Shown here: positions 11,301-21,866 of the stretch, one piece after another
Layout: every line of letters begins with the position of its first letter
Position numbering within the stretch: position 1 is the stretch's first letter
From: Aculops lycopersici
Taxonomy: Eukaryota > Arthropoda > Arachnida > Trombidiformes > Eriophyidae
Length of the DNA stretch: 64,000 bases
Direction: 5' to 3'
NCBI GenBank assembly: GCA_015350385.1
Contig: WNKI01000003.1
Location: 1,459,730-1,523,729 of the forward strand
The notes under the pieces: generated by a model
What the model was told of the DNA's origin: nothing
Database searches by the model: none
What the model saw: the letters and a program-made list of their open reading frames with translations, nothing else
Program-made: the position numbers and the translations under genes

Positions 11301-14300
11301 GTGCAAGCAAGCGAACCTTTGCTCGAGGTCATTGCCACCCGATGGTCAGTTTTGTGGGCACTGGTCATCAATACTTTTGCTGGTTGCGTAGTGCTACCAC
11401 TTTGAACTTTCGCTTGCAGTGCGTTAACCCGGCCGCTTGGTGGTCGAGTTACCTTTCTTCCTAGATGACCGATTCAAATCTGCAGGAACATAACTTGCAC
11501 GAAAGACACCAAGAGAAAAGTTGCGCCAACAACAACAACAGCAGTAGCAGTAGCAGTAGCAGCAGCAGCAGCAACAACAACAACAACGACAACAGCGACG
11601 ACAGGAAACGAGTCAACTGGTAGTCGCTGGGGGCTTGCCTCTTGCACGAGCGGTGCGATACGCGACCACGGTGTTGCGTTTTACTTTTGTTAAAGATTTC
11701 GCAATAGGGGAAAACTTTCACTTAAACCAATTTCCTGTGTTTAGTTGCGAGAGTGTTTAGCGCGTCTCGTTTGTTGCCCTTGCAACTCGGCACTTCCGGG
11801 AAAGTGCACGCGCTACTCTTCCTAAAACGTGGATCACCGGTGAGTTTCCGGTCTGGTTGCAGTTGCCACTGCCACCATCTCCAAGCACCAGCAACCTGGC
11901 GACCGTTCATGTGAACGTGTGCGACTTACCTACTGGTGGTCGTGCGTTAACTTGATAGTTGGTTGGTTCGTTTGCCATGATCTAAGCTGATATTAGTTTG
12001 GTGGTTGGGGTATTGCGCAACTTCTGTGTGGTCGATCTCTAAGGATTGATGGATAGAACGAGAGAGGAAGCAACAACAAAGCACGGTGCAGGAAAATCGT
12101 GATGCCCTTTGGGGGACGCGCAACGAGGGAACACACAGTGAGAGAGTCGAGCTATATTTTGAATTGCGCAATTGATAGAGATCTCACCTTTGGATTTTAG
12201 GCCGCCGACTGGGATAAAATAGCAGTAGAAATAGCAATTTACCGTTTGAGAGGCGCGTGTTTGCCCAAGGGATTCGCTCCAATTGCGTCATGATGATAAC
12301 GCCCGATGAAAACTTAATTTGAGAGTACCAAATCCATTTGAAGTGAGCAACACTCTAGTTATGTTACGTGTCGTGACCAAACGAGAGCCACACATGATGA
12401 GTCTCGTGTGTGTGTGTGTGTGTGTGTGTTACATGCTGCAAGAGAACGAGTGTTGAATGGAAAAAACACCATCAGTTACAACGAAACAACGAAAACAACA
12501 GGTAAACAGTTGAACTCCGAAACTCACTGTCGTACGCCATTCTTTTAAGGCACCACACAACCAACAGGAAGTGAAAGTTGCAACCAACGGCCATGATGAA
12601 ACGCGATCAGCCAAAGTTCATTGGCCCACAGCGCAGCGCATGCGAGCAAGTCAGTCGGTCGGTCTGTGTTAGCTAACGGCACTTGAGTTCCGGTTTGCGT
12701 AACCGGACGTGATATTTGGGCTGCTCTCTAGCAAGAAAAAAGAGGAGTACGACGCAACAGGAAGTGCGAATACGTAACACCGATCGCCAGAAAGAGAAAA
12801 GCGGAAATCAATTGCTACTGTTGTATTTGGTTTCCAAGTTTCAGCTTAAACTTCAGGTCACTAGTTCAGGGTCACTACTTACCTTAGTGCGTGTTCCTCG
12901 TTGCCATCGAAAACACTGAGCAAAAGTGCGACGATGAAATTGAATCCCTGGCAATAAGCTGGAGGTAATTTCAGTAGTTTTTTGTATTTAGTTTGGTTAG
13001 TTGCATCATCGTTCAAGATTTCCTCTTGAGTCGATCGATTTTCTCCTTCTTGAAAACGATTCATCAACAAAACAAAGGATACCTACCGATCGCTCGATTT
13101 ATGTGGATACTATAGCCCACTAAAATGCGCTTCAACTTAACGCCTCCCTCGGCGCCATCGTCGAATAGCTTGTGTCCCGGCATTGTCCTGTTGACGTCCA
13201 GTTCAATTTGTTTCAAAATCGATTGTATTTCATCCTCATTCAGTTCGCCTTTTTCATCGGACTCAATGGTTTTTGTTGCCTCCTCCAAAATCTTTGTTGC
13301 ATCATACTTGTCTCCAATCAATTGATCAATCAATATAAGCCACACTTTTCCTCTAATCTCATTTGGAACTCCAATTCTTCTGATTGCCCGCCGCAGAGTA
13401 TCCTGACTTGTTAGCCAGGTATATTTGAGCTCAAAATTAATCAACTTATTCAGAGTCCACTCCAACTCAGCTCTCCTACTTGCCACATCAACCGTTTTAA
13501 CCACGTTGCAATCCTGTCTCTGTAGTAGGGAGTTGGTATCGTCGTCATAATAGGAGGTTTGCGAGTCCTCGTATTGCCGGTGCTTGTTGTCGAGTTTTTG
13601 ATGGTGCTGCGATAGGTAATCGTCGGTTGAAATATACGAAGGCTGTTGCTTGGGCACAAACAAACACTCGCCGGAAACGTCCGAGTGCCGCTTCAATCTA
13701 TGATTGCGAGTCAATGGTCTCGACGACCTATCGTTGTGCGATTGGTTGTCGTCGGTGGCCGTTTGACTTTCTAACATGGTTCCAACTCCACTATCGTTCA
13801 TGTGATCCATTGTCATGGCCACCGACGATTCCTTCTCGAAGAAGGACGAGCTTTGACTGGTTAGATTGCCCATACTACCTGTTGCTCGATTGCTTTCACT
13901 AGCGTTACCTGCAGTTCCGTGATTCGTTGAATTGTTGTTATGATGCTTGCACTCGCTCCAAAGTTCCTCAAAGCGCCAGGGTGAATCGGGACACCTGGCT
14001 GGCACTCGATCGGACCCACCTGTTGCGCCATTCTGAACCAGCTCGCACTCTCCGTATGGCTGCTGCATGTCGCAAAGATCATGAATCAGCTGCTCGTCGT
14101 TGTAGCTGACCGACGAGATGCGCCGGAAGTCGGCGGATTTCTGCGACCTGGACGACGACGAGCCTAGTCTAGTCTCAGGTGTCAAGTGGTTGCTGTTGTT
14201 GTTTTTGGTGGTGGTGGTGGTGGTAGTTGTGGCTGTTGCTGGGGTTGAGGTTGAGGTTGTTGTGCTACTATTACTTGTCGTCGTTGCGCCGCTAAACTTA

Positions 14301-16171
14301 TCCGCAATAAACGATTGGTTTCCTGAATCGATGGAGTTCACCGAGAGGAGGATGCGACTTGCAGGCGGCATTGGTCCATCACTGGCTCCACTGGGCTCAG
14401 ACTCGGGCTCGTAGTTCGAGCTTCCGGTTACGCTGCACTTCCGGCTGTCGCTGGTGGAGACCATAGCCGTCGAGCGACCTGAGGATAAAGACGAAGCCTC
14501 CGAGCAAATTACTTGCTTACTAATCATCTGGGCATTTTGCATCGACAACATGGCAGTTGCATAAGACTTTGCCGCCGACTCCAGATGGGCCCTTATGACG
14601 TCGATCATTTTAGTCACCGAGGGCGTGGCGAGCACTTGGTCGTCCTGAATCAGGAGGCAGCAAATGATGTTGTACAGAAGAGTTCTAAAATCACTATTAC
14701 TATCCATGACAGCCTGGTTCTTTTTGTAGATTGTGCTCAGGTGCGACTCTAAATGTTGCAAATGTTGCTGGCTCTCCGGCTGCTGGTCCACCTGCTGGTC
14801 TTGGCTTCCAATTTGCTTATTAGTATCACTGCCATTCTCTTGTTGCGGCTGCTTGCCTTGATTAGAAGACTGCTTTTTATCTTCTCCTTGCAACATTCTC
14901 AGCTGACGCTCAGCTTCCGCCTCGAGTTTCTTTTGTCTTGAAGTTTCATCGTCCTCAGTATCTAAATTGTGAAGGGCGAACTTGGCACCATTGTCACCAT
15001 CACGAACACCACTACCGCCACTATCTACGACAACAGCATTTCTCTGTTCCAAACCACCACCACCTACATTTGTTTGATCCAACTCACCTACGACGTTCTC
15101 CTCCAGGTGACCCAAGCGCTCCAAACAATCCAGGTGCATGTTAAATGGATTCTCTGTTATGTGAGTAATTATCTTATTGGACCTCTTCCAATTCCTCAGT
15201 CGCTCCTCCATTTGTCGGCGCGCCAAATGAGCCTCAACTCTATTTGACGGCCGGACAAAGGAGGTGTCACTTAAGCTGCCACTTGTGAGATTGGCCAGCT
15301 TACTTGTCGTGCTCATCTTTTCTATTTGGCTAATATCAAGAGCAGAGGTGCTGGACGCTATACTGTTATTGCTCTTATTATTCTTATCATCAAAGAGAGA
15401 CTCTAATCTCGCTTTCTCATCATTATCCCCGTCCTCCTCGTTGTCGTCCGCAACCACCGATTGGCAACGATCAATTCTGATGACAATCTTGCCAGTTGAT
15501 CTGGTGTAACGGATGTCGGTGTTGTTATTTGGGTTCAGTTGCCGCTCTAAATTCTCGGGATTCAACAGCAATGTCTCACTTGAATCCGCGACGATGGACT
15601 CGTTTTTCGCTGAAATTTGGGCCCGAGAAATGTTGTCATTGTTGTCGTCGCCGCTGCCGACTTTTAGCATGTAACCAATGCTTTCACTTTCCTCGTTGCA
15701 ATTCAACGAGGAGCTAGAACTAGGCATAAGCAAGGAATGGGACAACTCTGTTGTGTAACCGACTCCCAAGCGGTCGGGATCAATTAGCGTCAGCATTTGC
15801 CTGGTAAAGCTTGGAGTTTTGACTCTCTCACCTGATGCTAGCGCTTGTGGTTGCTGCTGCAGGAGTCTTGGCTTGCTATTGCTGTCGTCAATGGCGTGGT
15901 CTTGTTGTAATCCAATGATTGAACTTCCATCGCATCCATCACTCGATGAGATGGATGTGGTTGGAGTCGTTTCGAAAGGTACATTCGTCGATACACTAGC
16001 CACCGGCGTGTCACTCTTGTTGTCGATGATATTTACACTCTCACTGATCATGTTGTCGTTGTTGTTGCCCTTGTTTATTGTTAACCTGTCACCGAAACAA
16101 CCTGTTCTCGCCGAGTCTCTTGCGACTAAGGATTCATTAACTGTGGCGTGGCTCGAGTTATCGAAGTTCAT
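3044..16171 (-). CDS. TBC-domain Rab GTPase-activating protein, four coding exons
   Basis: Predicted CDS: complement of 13087..16171, 12883..12958, 10404..10623 and 3044..5221, giving 1852 aa with phases 1, 2 and 0 at the junctions. Donors read GTAGGT, GTAAGT and GTAAGT; all acceptors end in AG. Residues 1-930 are low-complexity (Ser, Asn, Gln, Thr). The TBC domain starts at GVPNEIRGKVW (about 934). It has both catalytic fingers, Arg995 in IELDVNRT and Gln1032 in YCQG, so Rab-GAP activity is likely. The domain continues through ALRGFVCIVDHIFP, VTLNWFISLF and ILDHFMLEGVKALF. The last pieces most resemble TBC1D8/TBC1D9, but no GRAM domain is seen. Residues from about 1290 to the end look like beta-rich propeller-type sequence broken by Gln/Gly/Ser inserts. 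ATG 16171 is the first in frame; a TAG lies upstream, and a possible acceptor near 16192 could add a 5' exon. Family is firm; subfamily is uncertain. Confidence 0.85.
8271..8300. repeat. CGG trinucleotide repeat (10 units)
   Basis: Ten perfect CGG units followed by CAGCAG, inside the large TBC intron and about 1.3 kb upstream of the nested gene. On the opposite strand it reads as a poly-Pro frame, which is not taken as coding. Confidence 0.9.
9430..9436 (+). promoter_or_regulatory. Likely TATA element of the nested gene
   Basis: TATTTAA, with an initiator-like TCATT (9462-9466) 34 bases downstream and 110 bases before the ATG at 9577. Spacing fits a TATA-driven promoter; not otherwise tested. 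Confidence 0.45.
9577..10140 (+). CDS. Small secreted protein nested in the TBC intron
   Basis: Single-exon frame of 187 aa on the strand opposite its host gene. Residues 1-31 form a signal peptide: basic start, hydrophobic LISLLILHLVIHI, probable cleavage after TTEA. The mature part is charged, with basic runs (RGERR, TKSKSIKE) and a helical, coiled-coil-like second half (LKNLEQLILEEHIQNK). It has no cysteines in the mature part and no clear amidation site, so a classic neuropeptide precursor is not supported. A TATA-like element lies at 9430 and AATAAA at 10319, so the gene has a full set of signals. I do not recognise a family. Expression would run antisense to the intron of the Rab-GAP transcript. 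Confidence 0.7.
   Translation: MLKTSVKLVAKATLISLLILHLVIHIQTTEALGANRLGFGPTDEQSNEILETSKIPHRLEEFLHGHHNYGGRGERRVAKSITRAESDTKSKSIKENDADLTKSLKNLEQLILEEHIQNKMAEKDHLMMEKWLVDNINDLHRELKQTENDFEHYVQVTKRVLLRNEFRLKQQLSAATSLPLHMPINSV
10319..10324 (+). terminator. Poly(A) signal of the nested gene
   Basis: AATAAA about 180 bases after the stop of the nested secreted-protein gene, and about 80 bases before TBC exon 3 on the other strand. Confidence 0.6.
10404..10623 (-). CDS. TBC gene, coding exon 3
   Basis: A 220-base exon from an ACGCAG acceptor to a GTAAGT donor, phase 2 in and 0 out. It encodes the central TBC helices (GFVCIVDHIFPSKFYF, LTGARADQFLL, then SSVTLNWFISLFHGAVP). The spacing to exon 4 reproduces the eight residues normally found between the Pro and Asp of this TBC motif. 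Confidence 0.85.
11162..11184. repeat. AGC/CAG microsatellite
   Basis: Uninterrupted AGC units over 23 bases inside TBC intron 2. Confidence 0.85.
11527..11613. repeat. Compound CAA/CAG/TAG microsatellite
   Basis: About 87 bases of mixed CAA, CAG and GTAGCA units. On the minus strand it reads as poly-Leu, an artefact of the repeat rather than a gene. Confidence 0.85.
12406..12429. repeat. GT dinucleotide microsatellite
   Basis: Twelve GT units in TBC intron 2. Confidence 0.9.
12883..12958 (-). CDS. TBC gene, coding exon 2
   Basis: A 76-base exon between a CCAG acceptor and a GTAAGT donor. It encodes the Gln-finger segment AYCQGFNFIV and on to GNEEHAL. The intron before it (12959..13086) is 128 bases. 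Phase 1 in and phase 2 out match the flanking exons. Confidence 0.85.
13087..16171 (-). CDS. TBC gene, coding exon 1
   Basis: 3085 bases ending in phase 1 at a GTAGGT donor (13086-13081). It encodes the disordered N-terminus, then the start of the TBC domain with the Arg finger. Reading on without splicing gives the junk tail RYPLFC and a stop, which marks the true exon edge. Confidence 0.85.
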
Positions 16172-16180
16172 TTCCGACAC

Positions 16181-17146
16181 CTCATTTGCAGCCTATCGGA
16201 AAGAGTGCATTAAATCTCATGGGTGAATTCAAATTTCAAGTGTAACTAACGGTTGTGTCTTATTTCAAATTTGAAACTTCCCCACTATCATCAGAATGAT
16301 AGTAATGTTCCTTGATAGTGAAGCGAGAGACAACAAGTGGCAATCTATTGGTTCCCTGCTCAATTTTTCATCCGAGTCTCCGTGACCTCGTACCCTTATT
16401 TGCGACCCTGCTCCGCTGGAACAAGAGACAACAGGCAGCCGCCGCTACTGCTGCTGCTGCCGATATGCTACTATTGCTACAAATATTCAGAGTGTTCACA
16501 TTGTATTTAGACAGGTATTTGATAGAAAGGCCTCTTGTACACAATCAAGCTGCAGAATCCCCACAGACGAACGTGGAGCAACAGGTGGCGATCTGCGCGC
16601 TCGTCTATAAAAAGACGTAGTTCTTGGATGGAAGATACGAAATCATCATACGGGTGATTGAAAACACAAGTTTTGTACGATTGAAGCCCTCACCAAACAA
16701 CTAGCCAATAAAGTACCTCGAGCTCGGCTAGACAACAACCTGTTGCTCAATGCAACTCTAGTAAATGTGCATAGATCAAAAGACTGTCGGAAGTTTGTCT
16801 CGCGATGTTTGCATGCATCAGCAATATGATGAGTTACCATTGGTAACTCATAAGCCATTGTATCGCTTTTCTATTTTTAAGCAGTCGCAGAAATACATCC
16901 CAACTGCTCTTCAATGGGCTCTATCTGTTTAGACATCAAGGTCCCGTTGGCAAGCCACTAGATACGATGAAGAGTTTTCTATCTCTCAAGACTAACGCGC
17001 TCGATATGAGACACCTTAGCGACAATAGCCACCACTACCATTGCCCATTTTAGTGAACGCAACGAAGGCAACGAGGTAACAAAAGTCAATCTACTCATAC
17101 AGCTACCACTACTACAACTACAAAAAGTAGTTCGGGTAGAGGGAGT
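16181..17146. other. Divergent intergenic region between the TBC and mucin-like genes
   Basis: Upstream of a minus-strand and a plus-strand gene, so it should hold both promoters. A minus-strand CTCTTTCCGATAG near 16192 could be an acceptor for a 5' exon of the TBC gene. The short open frames at 16312-16620 and 16646-16858 lack any feature of real proteins. Confidence 0.45.
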
Positions 17147-20100
17147 ATGCAGCTAATTAGTGCATCATTGGAAGGTAGATGTGGCGACAAATCTAGAGTG
17201 AGTTTTCCAACTTCCTTCCAATGTCATGTCCAACTTCAATGTCTAGTACTGATTCTCATCGCATCATCATCATTGCACGAAGCCAACGCCTTTCTTGGCC
17301 TCCACAAATCGCACGTCAAATTCCCTGCACCAAGGCCTTATGGCGACACCGCAAGCGCCCCTGCTCCGACAGCGACGGCATTTGAAGGCGGAGCTTCCGC
17401 TTCCGTCCCTGCAGTGGCCCCTGCCAATTATGCAGCCCAAATACCTGTTACTCCAAATAGATACAAGCAAGACAAAGTGAGCAGCAGATACATGCAACCG
17501 CATCACCATCAATCCAACTCGCCGGTTGATAGATTCCCAAGTTCGGAATTTGTACCCAGACCGGAGTTATCTAGTATGGAGCAAGCAGTGGCATACTATC
17601 ACAATCAACGAGTTTTGCAGCCACCTCGGTTAGTTCAAGAGGTTTCGCAATTAAGAAGCAAAGTTGCAAACAAAGCGCATGGATTTCTTGATGTCGCCAG
17701 ACAAAAGCACCGTCAACATCAGTCTCAACAACAACTACAACCACTAGAGACGTTACATAGATTAAATAACGAGCAATACCAGATACCAAGTGGACATGAG
17801 CGATATAGATACAACGATTACGATAAACTCATCGAGCCACTACCACCCGTGAGCTATTACGAGGAATCGGCGCGGTATCCAGCGCGAGAAATTCGTAACA
17901 AAATACTCGGAAAGGTTAGCGGTTTCAGAGGTCGAGTCTCACACTCGATGGGAAAGTCGAAAGCCCATTGGTTTAATCGGCGATACCGACTTATGCAGAA
18001 CGATAACCAATCACCAGTTTTTGCGTCTGAGTTGGATGAGATCAATGATCAATATGACTCTGTTTACAAAGGGCGAGATGACAGTAGAGATCATCAATTG
18101 CACAATAGCCAGCTAGCGCCACAAGAGCGAGGAGTTATGCCAGACCCTGCGCCAAAACCAGAACCGTCTCGTCTTTATGGAAATGATCAAGATGCCAAAA
18201 GACAGTACCAAACACCTACGCCCACGCTCCAACATAAAGTAAATCAGGTGAGGCCTACACCAAATCGAGTTTCGGTTAGGCCAGATCTAATAACCGATCA
18301 GCAAGACGAGCGAAATCGGTCTAAAGATCCGGTAAGACCTCATGATGAAATCCACAGGCAAGATCAATCTGTTCGCCGACAATCTCGACTGAGCCCAAGA
18401 CCGCAACCTGTTCATGCTGTCGCGCCAGCTCAGCCAGCTCATATTCATGGTCAAGATCCTAGTAGAGGAAATGAAAGGAAGGATGCGCGCCAAAATAAAC
18501 CGCAACAAGGGGATCGCAATGGAGTCCAGGGTGGTCCAATTTCCAAAGAACCGGAAAATGGACGAAAACAAAACGAGCAGATTAGAGAAGCCACAAAACC
18601 TGAATATGTCAATGACCATCCAAAAGATTCGTATCAAAGCGAGCCACCAAAGAAACAGGATGACAACCGAACGGGTGAAAGCCTGCCTCCTGATCCAAGT
18701 CCAAGTAAGCGAGTGATGGTTTATGATGAAGCATCGAGGGGTACTCGTGAACCAGTGATCACTCCTCGACCACCGCGACACCACCAAGATCCTAGTGGCG
18801 CCATTCGTCGACGCGAAAACGAGAGAATGGCTCAGGACTATAATCAGAAGTACGAACACGATCAAGATAAAGAGCAACACTTTAATCCAGACCAAGAAAA
18901 TAAAAGGGAAAAAGAGAGTCCTTTGGTTGCGGAGCCATCCCAACGCCAAGAACCAAGTCCTGAACACCGAGGCGACAGGAGAAAATTGATTGACTGTTAC
19001 AATGAGCAGGATAATAGAGAACGAGTTGATAATCATCGTCTAGATGATCGCATGCCCGTCAGCACGCCAAGACCCGAAGTTAGCAATCCAGATCGGCAAA
19101 CGATTGAGCCAAAGCCAAGACCCAAAATACGTGTTTTGCCAACAACAACTACCACAACTACTACAACCATTTCCACCGCCACCACCACAACAACAACTTG
19201 TCGACCTAATCAAATGACACAAAACGAGGACAGGAAAACTAGTTACGGAACAACATCATTTCCGGAAACTGATGATAATGATGATTTTGATCATGGCGCA
19301 GGAGAGGAGGAGCCGAAATCTGGGGAGGAGGAGGAGCATGAAATAGTAACTGAGGAACCAAGAAGGAGTCAAGTGGATCAGAAAAGACCTATTGATCCCT
19401 CCACCACTCTGCATCAACCAAGAATCAACCAAGACGATAAAACTGCAACCCAAGTCCCAGAAGCTCGCGATAATCGAGAGTCTGAATCGAATGAGGAAGA
19501 TGAGAGGATGCATCCGAATGCTCGACTCAACAGTCATCAAGAGTCAAATGATCAACTTGCAGAACAAGAGGATAGAAGGCATGAAGATTTAGAAGAAGAA
19601 GAACCATTAGAAATAGTAGAGGATGAGGAGGATAATGAGATGAACAACTACGATGATAGGCCCCAACCGGAACGATACACAACAACTGAAGCCCCAACTA
19701 CCCAAGCGCCGCGTCGTGAACATATTGCATCTAATTTAGCACCTATGCGCGAAACAGTTGGGTTTAATCCGAGATCGACTGAGATACCAGATAAGAGGTG
19801 GGAGCCAAAAAGAAATGAAGAGGATTGGAGGCGTGAGACAACCACAACGTTGGCGCCGGTAATCGATTTCGACACAGAAGGGCCCTACACGGAGAATTCA
19901 GGGCTATTCGAAATCGAGGAACCATATGAACCGACCATTGAGACTCCTATCAGAACTATCGAACGACCTACAGTAACCACTGGTAGTCCCATAACCCTAC
20001 CATCCATCAGAACAACGATGCCGACACCAGCAACATATGAGCCAACCGTCTCAACCCATAAACCTCTAATCACAATAAATAGACTGATCACAACTACAGC

Positions 20101-21451
20101 AACAAGTACTACTCCATTACCGGAGACAACCACTACTATACCGACGTCAACAACCTCAACCTCTACCACCGATTCGACAACTACAACGGCCACTACTCCT
20201 CAACCGATTACTGCCGCCATAGAACCAATAACCACAACGACTGAACCAACAACCACAACTATCGCGATTGAACCAATAACTATCGAACCTACAACAACAA
20301 CTACCACAACAACTGAACCTGCACCTCTAACCACAAGCACCACTGCAGAGCCAATAATCACAACAACTACAACTACCGAACCGACGACTACAACCACAAC
20401 AACTGAACCTCTAACCACGACCACCACCACCACAGAGCCAACAACCATAACTATCGAACCTACAACAACAACTACCACAACAACTGAACCTGCACCTCTA
20501 ACCACAAGCACCACTGCAGAGCCAATAATCACAACAACTACAACTACCGAACCGACGACTACAACCACAACAACTGAACCTCTAACCACGACCACCACCA
20601 CAGAGCCAACAACCATAACTATCGAACCAACAACCACAACTATTACAACTGAGCCACCAATCACGACCACCATAATTGAACCAATAACTACAGAACCTAC
20701 AACCACAACGATGACCACTGCAAAGCCACCAACCACAACTACCACAATTACTACTCCTCAACCAACAACAACCACCAAAGAGCCTATCAAGGACGGCTGG
20801 TTGTACTACTCTCGAGATTATGATGGGGAAGAGCCTCCGGACAAAAGGAACGATGAACCTATCAGCGATTACATGAATAGGTTCAAGAAGAAACTGCAGA
20901 GGGATCCCCAAGAGGAAGAAGACTTCTTTGACGAGGAAGAGGAGGATAAGGACGATCCTAAGGATATGAAAACAAAGAAAGGGCCTAAGATTATCATGAA
21001 CGGCGATATCAGTAGCTTAAGGGATATTTACAAGAGAAACAGGGAGAGAAATAAGAACAAGGATAAGCCCATCGAGGCGGATCCTACAGCTCTTACCGAA
21101 AGAATCAAGGATATGAAGAACAGAATCAACATTCAAAACTTAGTAGACGGTGTAGTGAGCAAAAGGGATAATTTCTTCTCTCTAACTGGACTGGCAACTG
21201 TCCATAATGCGGTGGGTCAGGTGGCGAAACAGACTCAAGCTGGAACTGATATCAAGAACATGCTTGCGGATAGACCACTACCACCCCCGATGGATCACGT
21301 AAACCTCGACCGACACACCGGACGCCGATTCGGTAAGGGAAAGATGAACACGAATAGGAATAGAATTACTAAGTTGAATCATCACATGTCGATCAAGAGC
21401 GATGTCTGGCACCCGAGAAGCGACTTAATGGATTCGTCGAGCTCCTTCTAG
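17147..21451 (+). CDS. Thr-rich mucin-like secreted protein
   Basis: Single-exon frame of 1434 aa. An N-terminal hydrophobic stretch (LQCLVLILIASSSL, cleavage likely after HEANA) indicates secretion, though about 28 residues precede it. A later start or a missed 5' intron is possible. After an Ala/Pro segment come about 700 very polar, Arg/Gln/Pro/Asp-rich residues and acidic runs. A Thr-rich block (about 955-1215) is built of TTTTTTEPT-type units, as expected for dense O-glycosylation. The C-terminus is acidic, then basic (KKKLQRDPQEEEDFFDEEEE, then RNRERNKNKDK), with a more ordered helical part (RIKDMKNRINIQNLVDGVV). No chitin-binding Cys pattern is seen; cysteines are almost absent. It may be an extracellular-matrix, cuticle or gut-lining protein. 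Family unknown. Confidence 0.75.
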   Translation: MQLISASLEGRCGDKSRVSFPTSFQCHVQLQCLVLILIASSSLHEANAFLGLHKSHVKFPAPRPYGDTASAPAPTATAFEGGASASVPAVAPANYAAQIPVTPNRYKQDKVSSRYMQPHHHQSNSPVDRFPSSEFVPRPELSSMEQAVAYYHNQRVLQPPRLVQEVSQLRSKVANKAHGFLDVARQKHRQHQSQQQLQPLETLHRLNNEQYQIPSGHERYRYNDYDKLIEPLPPVSYYEESARYPAREIRNKILGKVSGFRGRVSHSMGKSKAHWFNRRYRLMQNDNQSPVFASELDEINDQYDSVYKGRDDSRDHQLHNSQLAPQERGVMPDPAPKPEPSRLYGNDQDAKRQYQTPTPTLQHKVNQVRPTPNRVSVRPDLITDQQDERNRSKDPVRPHDEIHRQDQSVRRQSRLSPRPQPVHAVAPAQPAHIHGQDPSRGNERKDARQNKPQQGDRNGVQGGPISKEPENGRKQNEQIREATKPEYVNDHPKDSYQSEPPKKQDDNRTGESLPPDPSPSKRVMVYDEASRGTREPVITPRPPRHHQDPSGAIRRRENERMAQDYNQKYEHDQDKEQHFNPDQENKREKESPLVAEPSQRQEPSPEHRGDRRKLIDCYNEQDNRERVDNHRLDDRMPVSTPRPEVSNPDRQTIEPKPRPKIRVLPTTTTTTTTTISTATTTTTTCRPNQMTQNEDRKTSYGTTSFPETDDNDDFDHGAGEEEPKSGEEEEHEIVTEEPRRSQVDQKRPIDPSTTLHQPRINQDDKTATQVPEARDNRESESNEEDERMHPNARLNSHQESNDQLAEQEDRRHEDLEEEEPLEIVEDEEDNEMNNYDDRPQPERYTTTEAPTTQAPRREHIASNLAPMRETVGFNPRSTEIPDKRWEPKRNEEDWRRETTTTLAPVIDFDTEGPYTENSGLFEIEEPYEPTIETPIRTIERPTVTTGSPITLPSIRTTMPTPATYEPTVSTHKPLITINRLITTTATSTTPLPETTTTIPTSTTSTSTTDSTTTTATTPQPITAAIEPITTTTEPTTTTIAIEPITIEPTTTTTTTTEPAPLTTSTTAEPIITTTTTTEPTTTTTTTEPLTTTTTTTEPTTITIEPTTTTTTTTEPAPLTTSTTAEPIITTTTTTEPTTTTTTTEPLTTTTTTEPTTITIEPTTTTITTEPPITTTIIEPITTEPTTTTMTTAKPPTTTTTITTPQPTTTTKEPIKDGWLYYSRDYDGEEPPDKRNDEPISDYMNRFKKKLQRDPQEEEDFFDEEEEDKDDPKDMKTKKGPKIIMNGDISSLRDIYKRNRERNKNKDKPIEADPTALTERIKDMKNRINIQNLVDGVVSKRDNFFSLTGLATVHNAVGQVAKQTQAGTDIKNMLADRPLPPPMDHVNLDRHTGRRFGKGKMNTNRNRITKLNHHMSIKSDVWHPRSDLMDSSSSF
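20279..20617 (+). repeat. Near-perfect tandem duplication in the Thr-rich block
   Basis: Two copies, 20279-20449 (171 bases) and 20450-20617 (168 bases), each starting ACTATCGAACC. They differ mainly by one missing ACC codon. Both stay in frame and encode the same 56-57 residue block (APLTTSTTAEPIITT inside Thr runs). Confidence 0.9.
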
Positions 21452-21616
21452 GCGTTAAATATATGGTCACCAAAAGAATCCACAAGTTGATTATGATAGA
21501 AAAACCTCGCGAGCGAGTGGGCCAAACGATGTCGCTACGTTACCATTGCAACTAAAGCCAAGGATACTGCTACCTGCAAAGACTAACCAAGGTCAGATAA
21601 AACAGGCGAACCTGAG

Positions 21617-21622
21617 AATAAA
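21617..21622 (+). terminator. Poly(A) signal of the mucin-like gene
   Basis: AATAAA 165 bases after the stop codon. The neighbouring carboxypeptidase gene converges here, with ATTAAA on the other strand at 21660-21665. Confidence 0.65.
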
Positions 21623-21659
21623 ACGAGCCGAATTCGGGTATATTTCATGGGTTACAGTC

Positions 21660-21665
21660 TTTAAT
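21660..21665 (-). terminator. Possible poly(A) signal of the carboxypeptidase gene
   Basis: ATTAAA on the minus strand about 200 bases after the carboxypeptidase stop. A variant hexamer, the best candidate I found. Confidence 0.4.
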
Positions 21666-21866
21666 TAACTTTTAGCAATCAATTTGCAGTCTTTTTGTGC
21701 AGTCATTATCATAATTTTATACTTTCATGTCGTCAAGTTTTGTTGCAGCGTAATAATCATCGCATTATTAGTTGTCATGTTGCTGTTCTTGTTGAGGTGG
21801 TGGTGGTCGTCGTCGACATCAGTTGGGTTAATCAATGTCTAAAGATTTTATCATGTTTGTAGGAAC

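Larger units (their letters stand above)
10624..12882 (-). other. TBC gene intron 2
   Basis: A 2.26 kb intron without a credible gene. It contains several microsatellites, listed separately, and an AT-rich inverted repeat at 11261-11284. The open frames inside it are short and low-complexity. Confidence 0.6.

Noticed and set aside
18287..19036. Minus-strand frame of 249 codons rich in Phe, Ile and Leu
   Set aside because: It lies fully antisense to the polar part of the mucin-like gene; the hydrophobic bias is what antisense of polar codons produces.
20200..20745. Long minus-strand Val/Gly frame opposite the Thr-rich repeat
   Set aside because: It is the mirror of ACA/ACC threonine codons and has no independent protein character.
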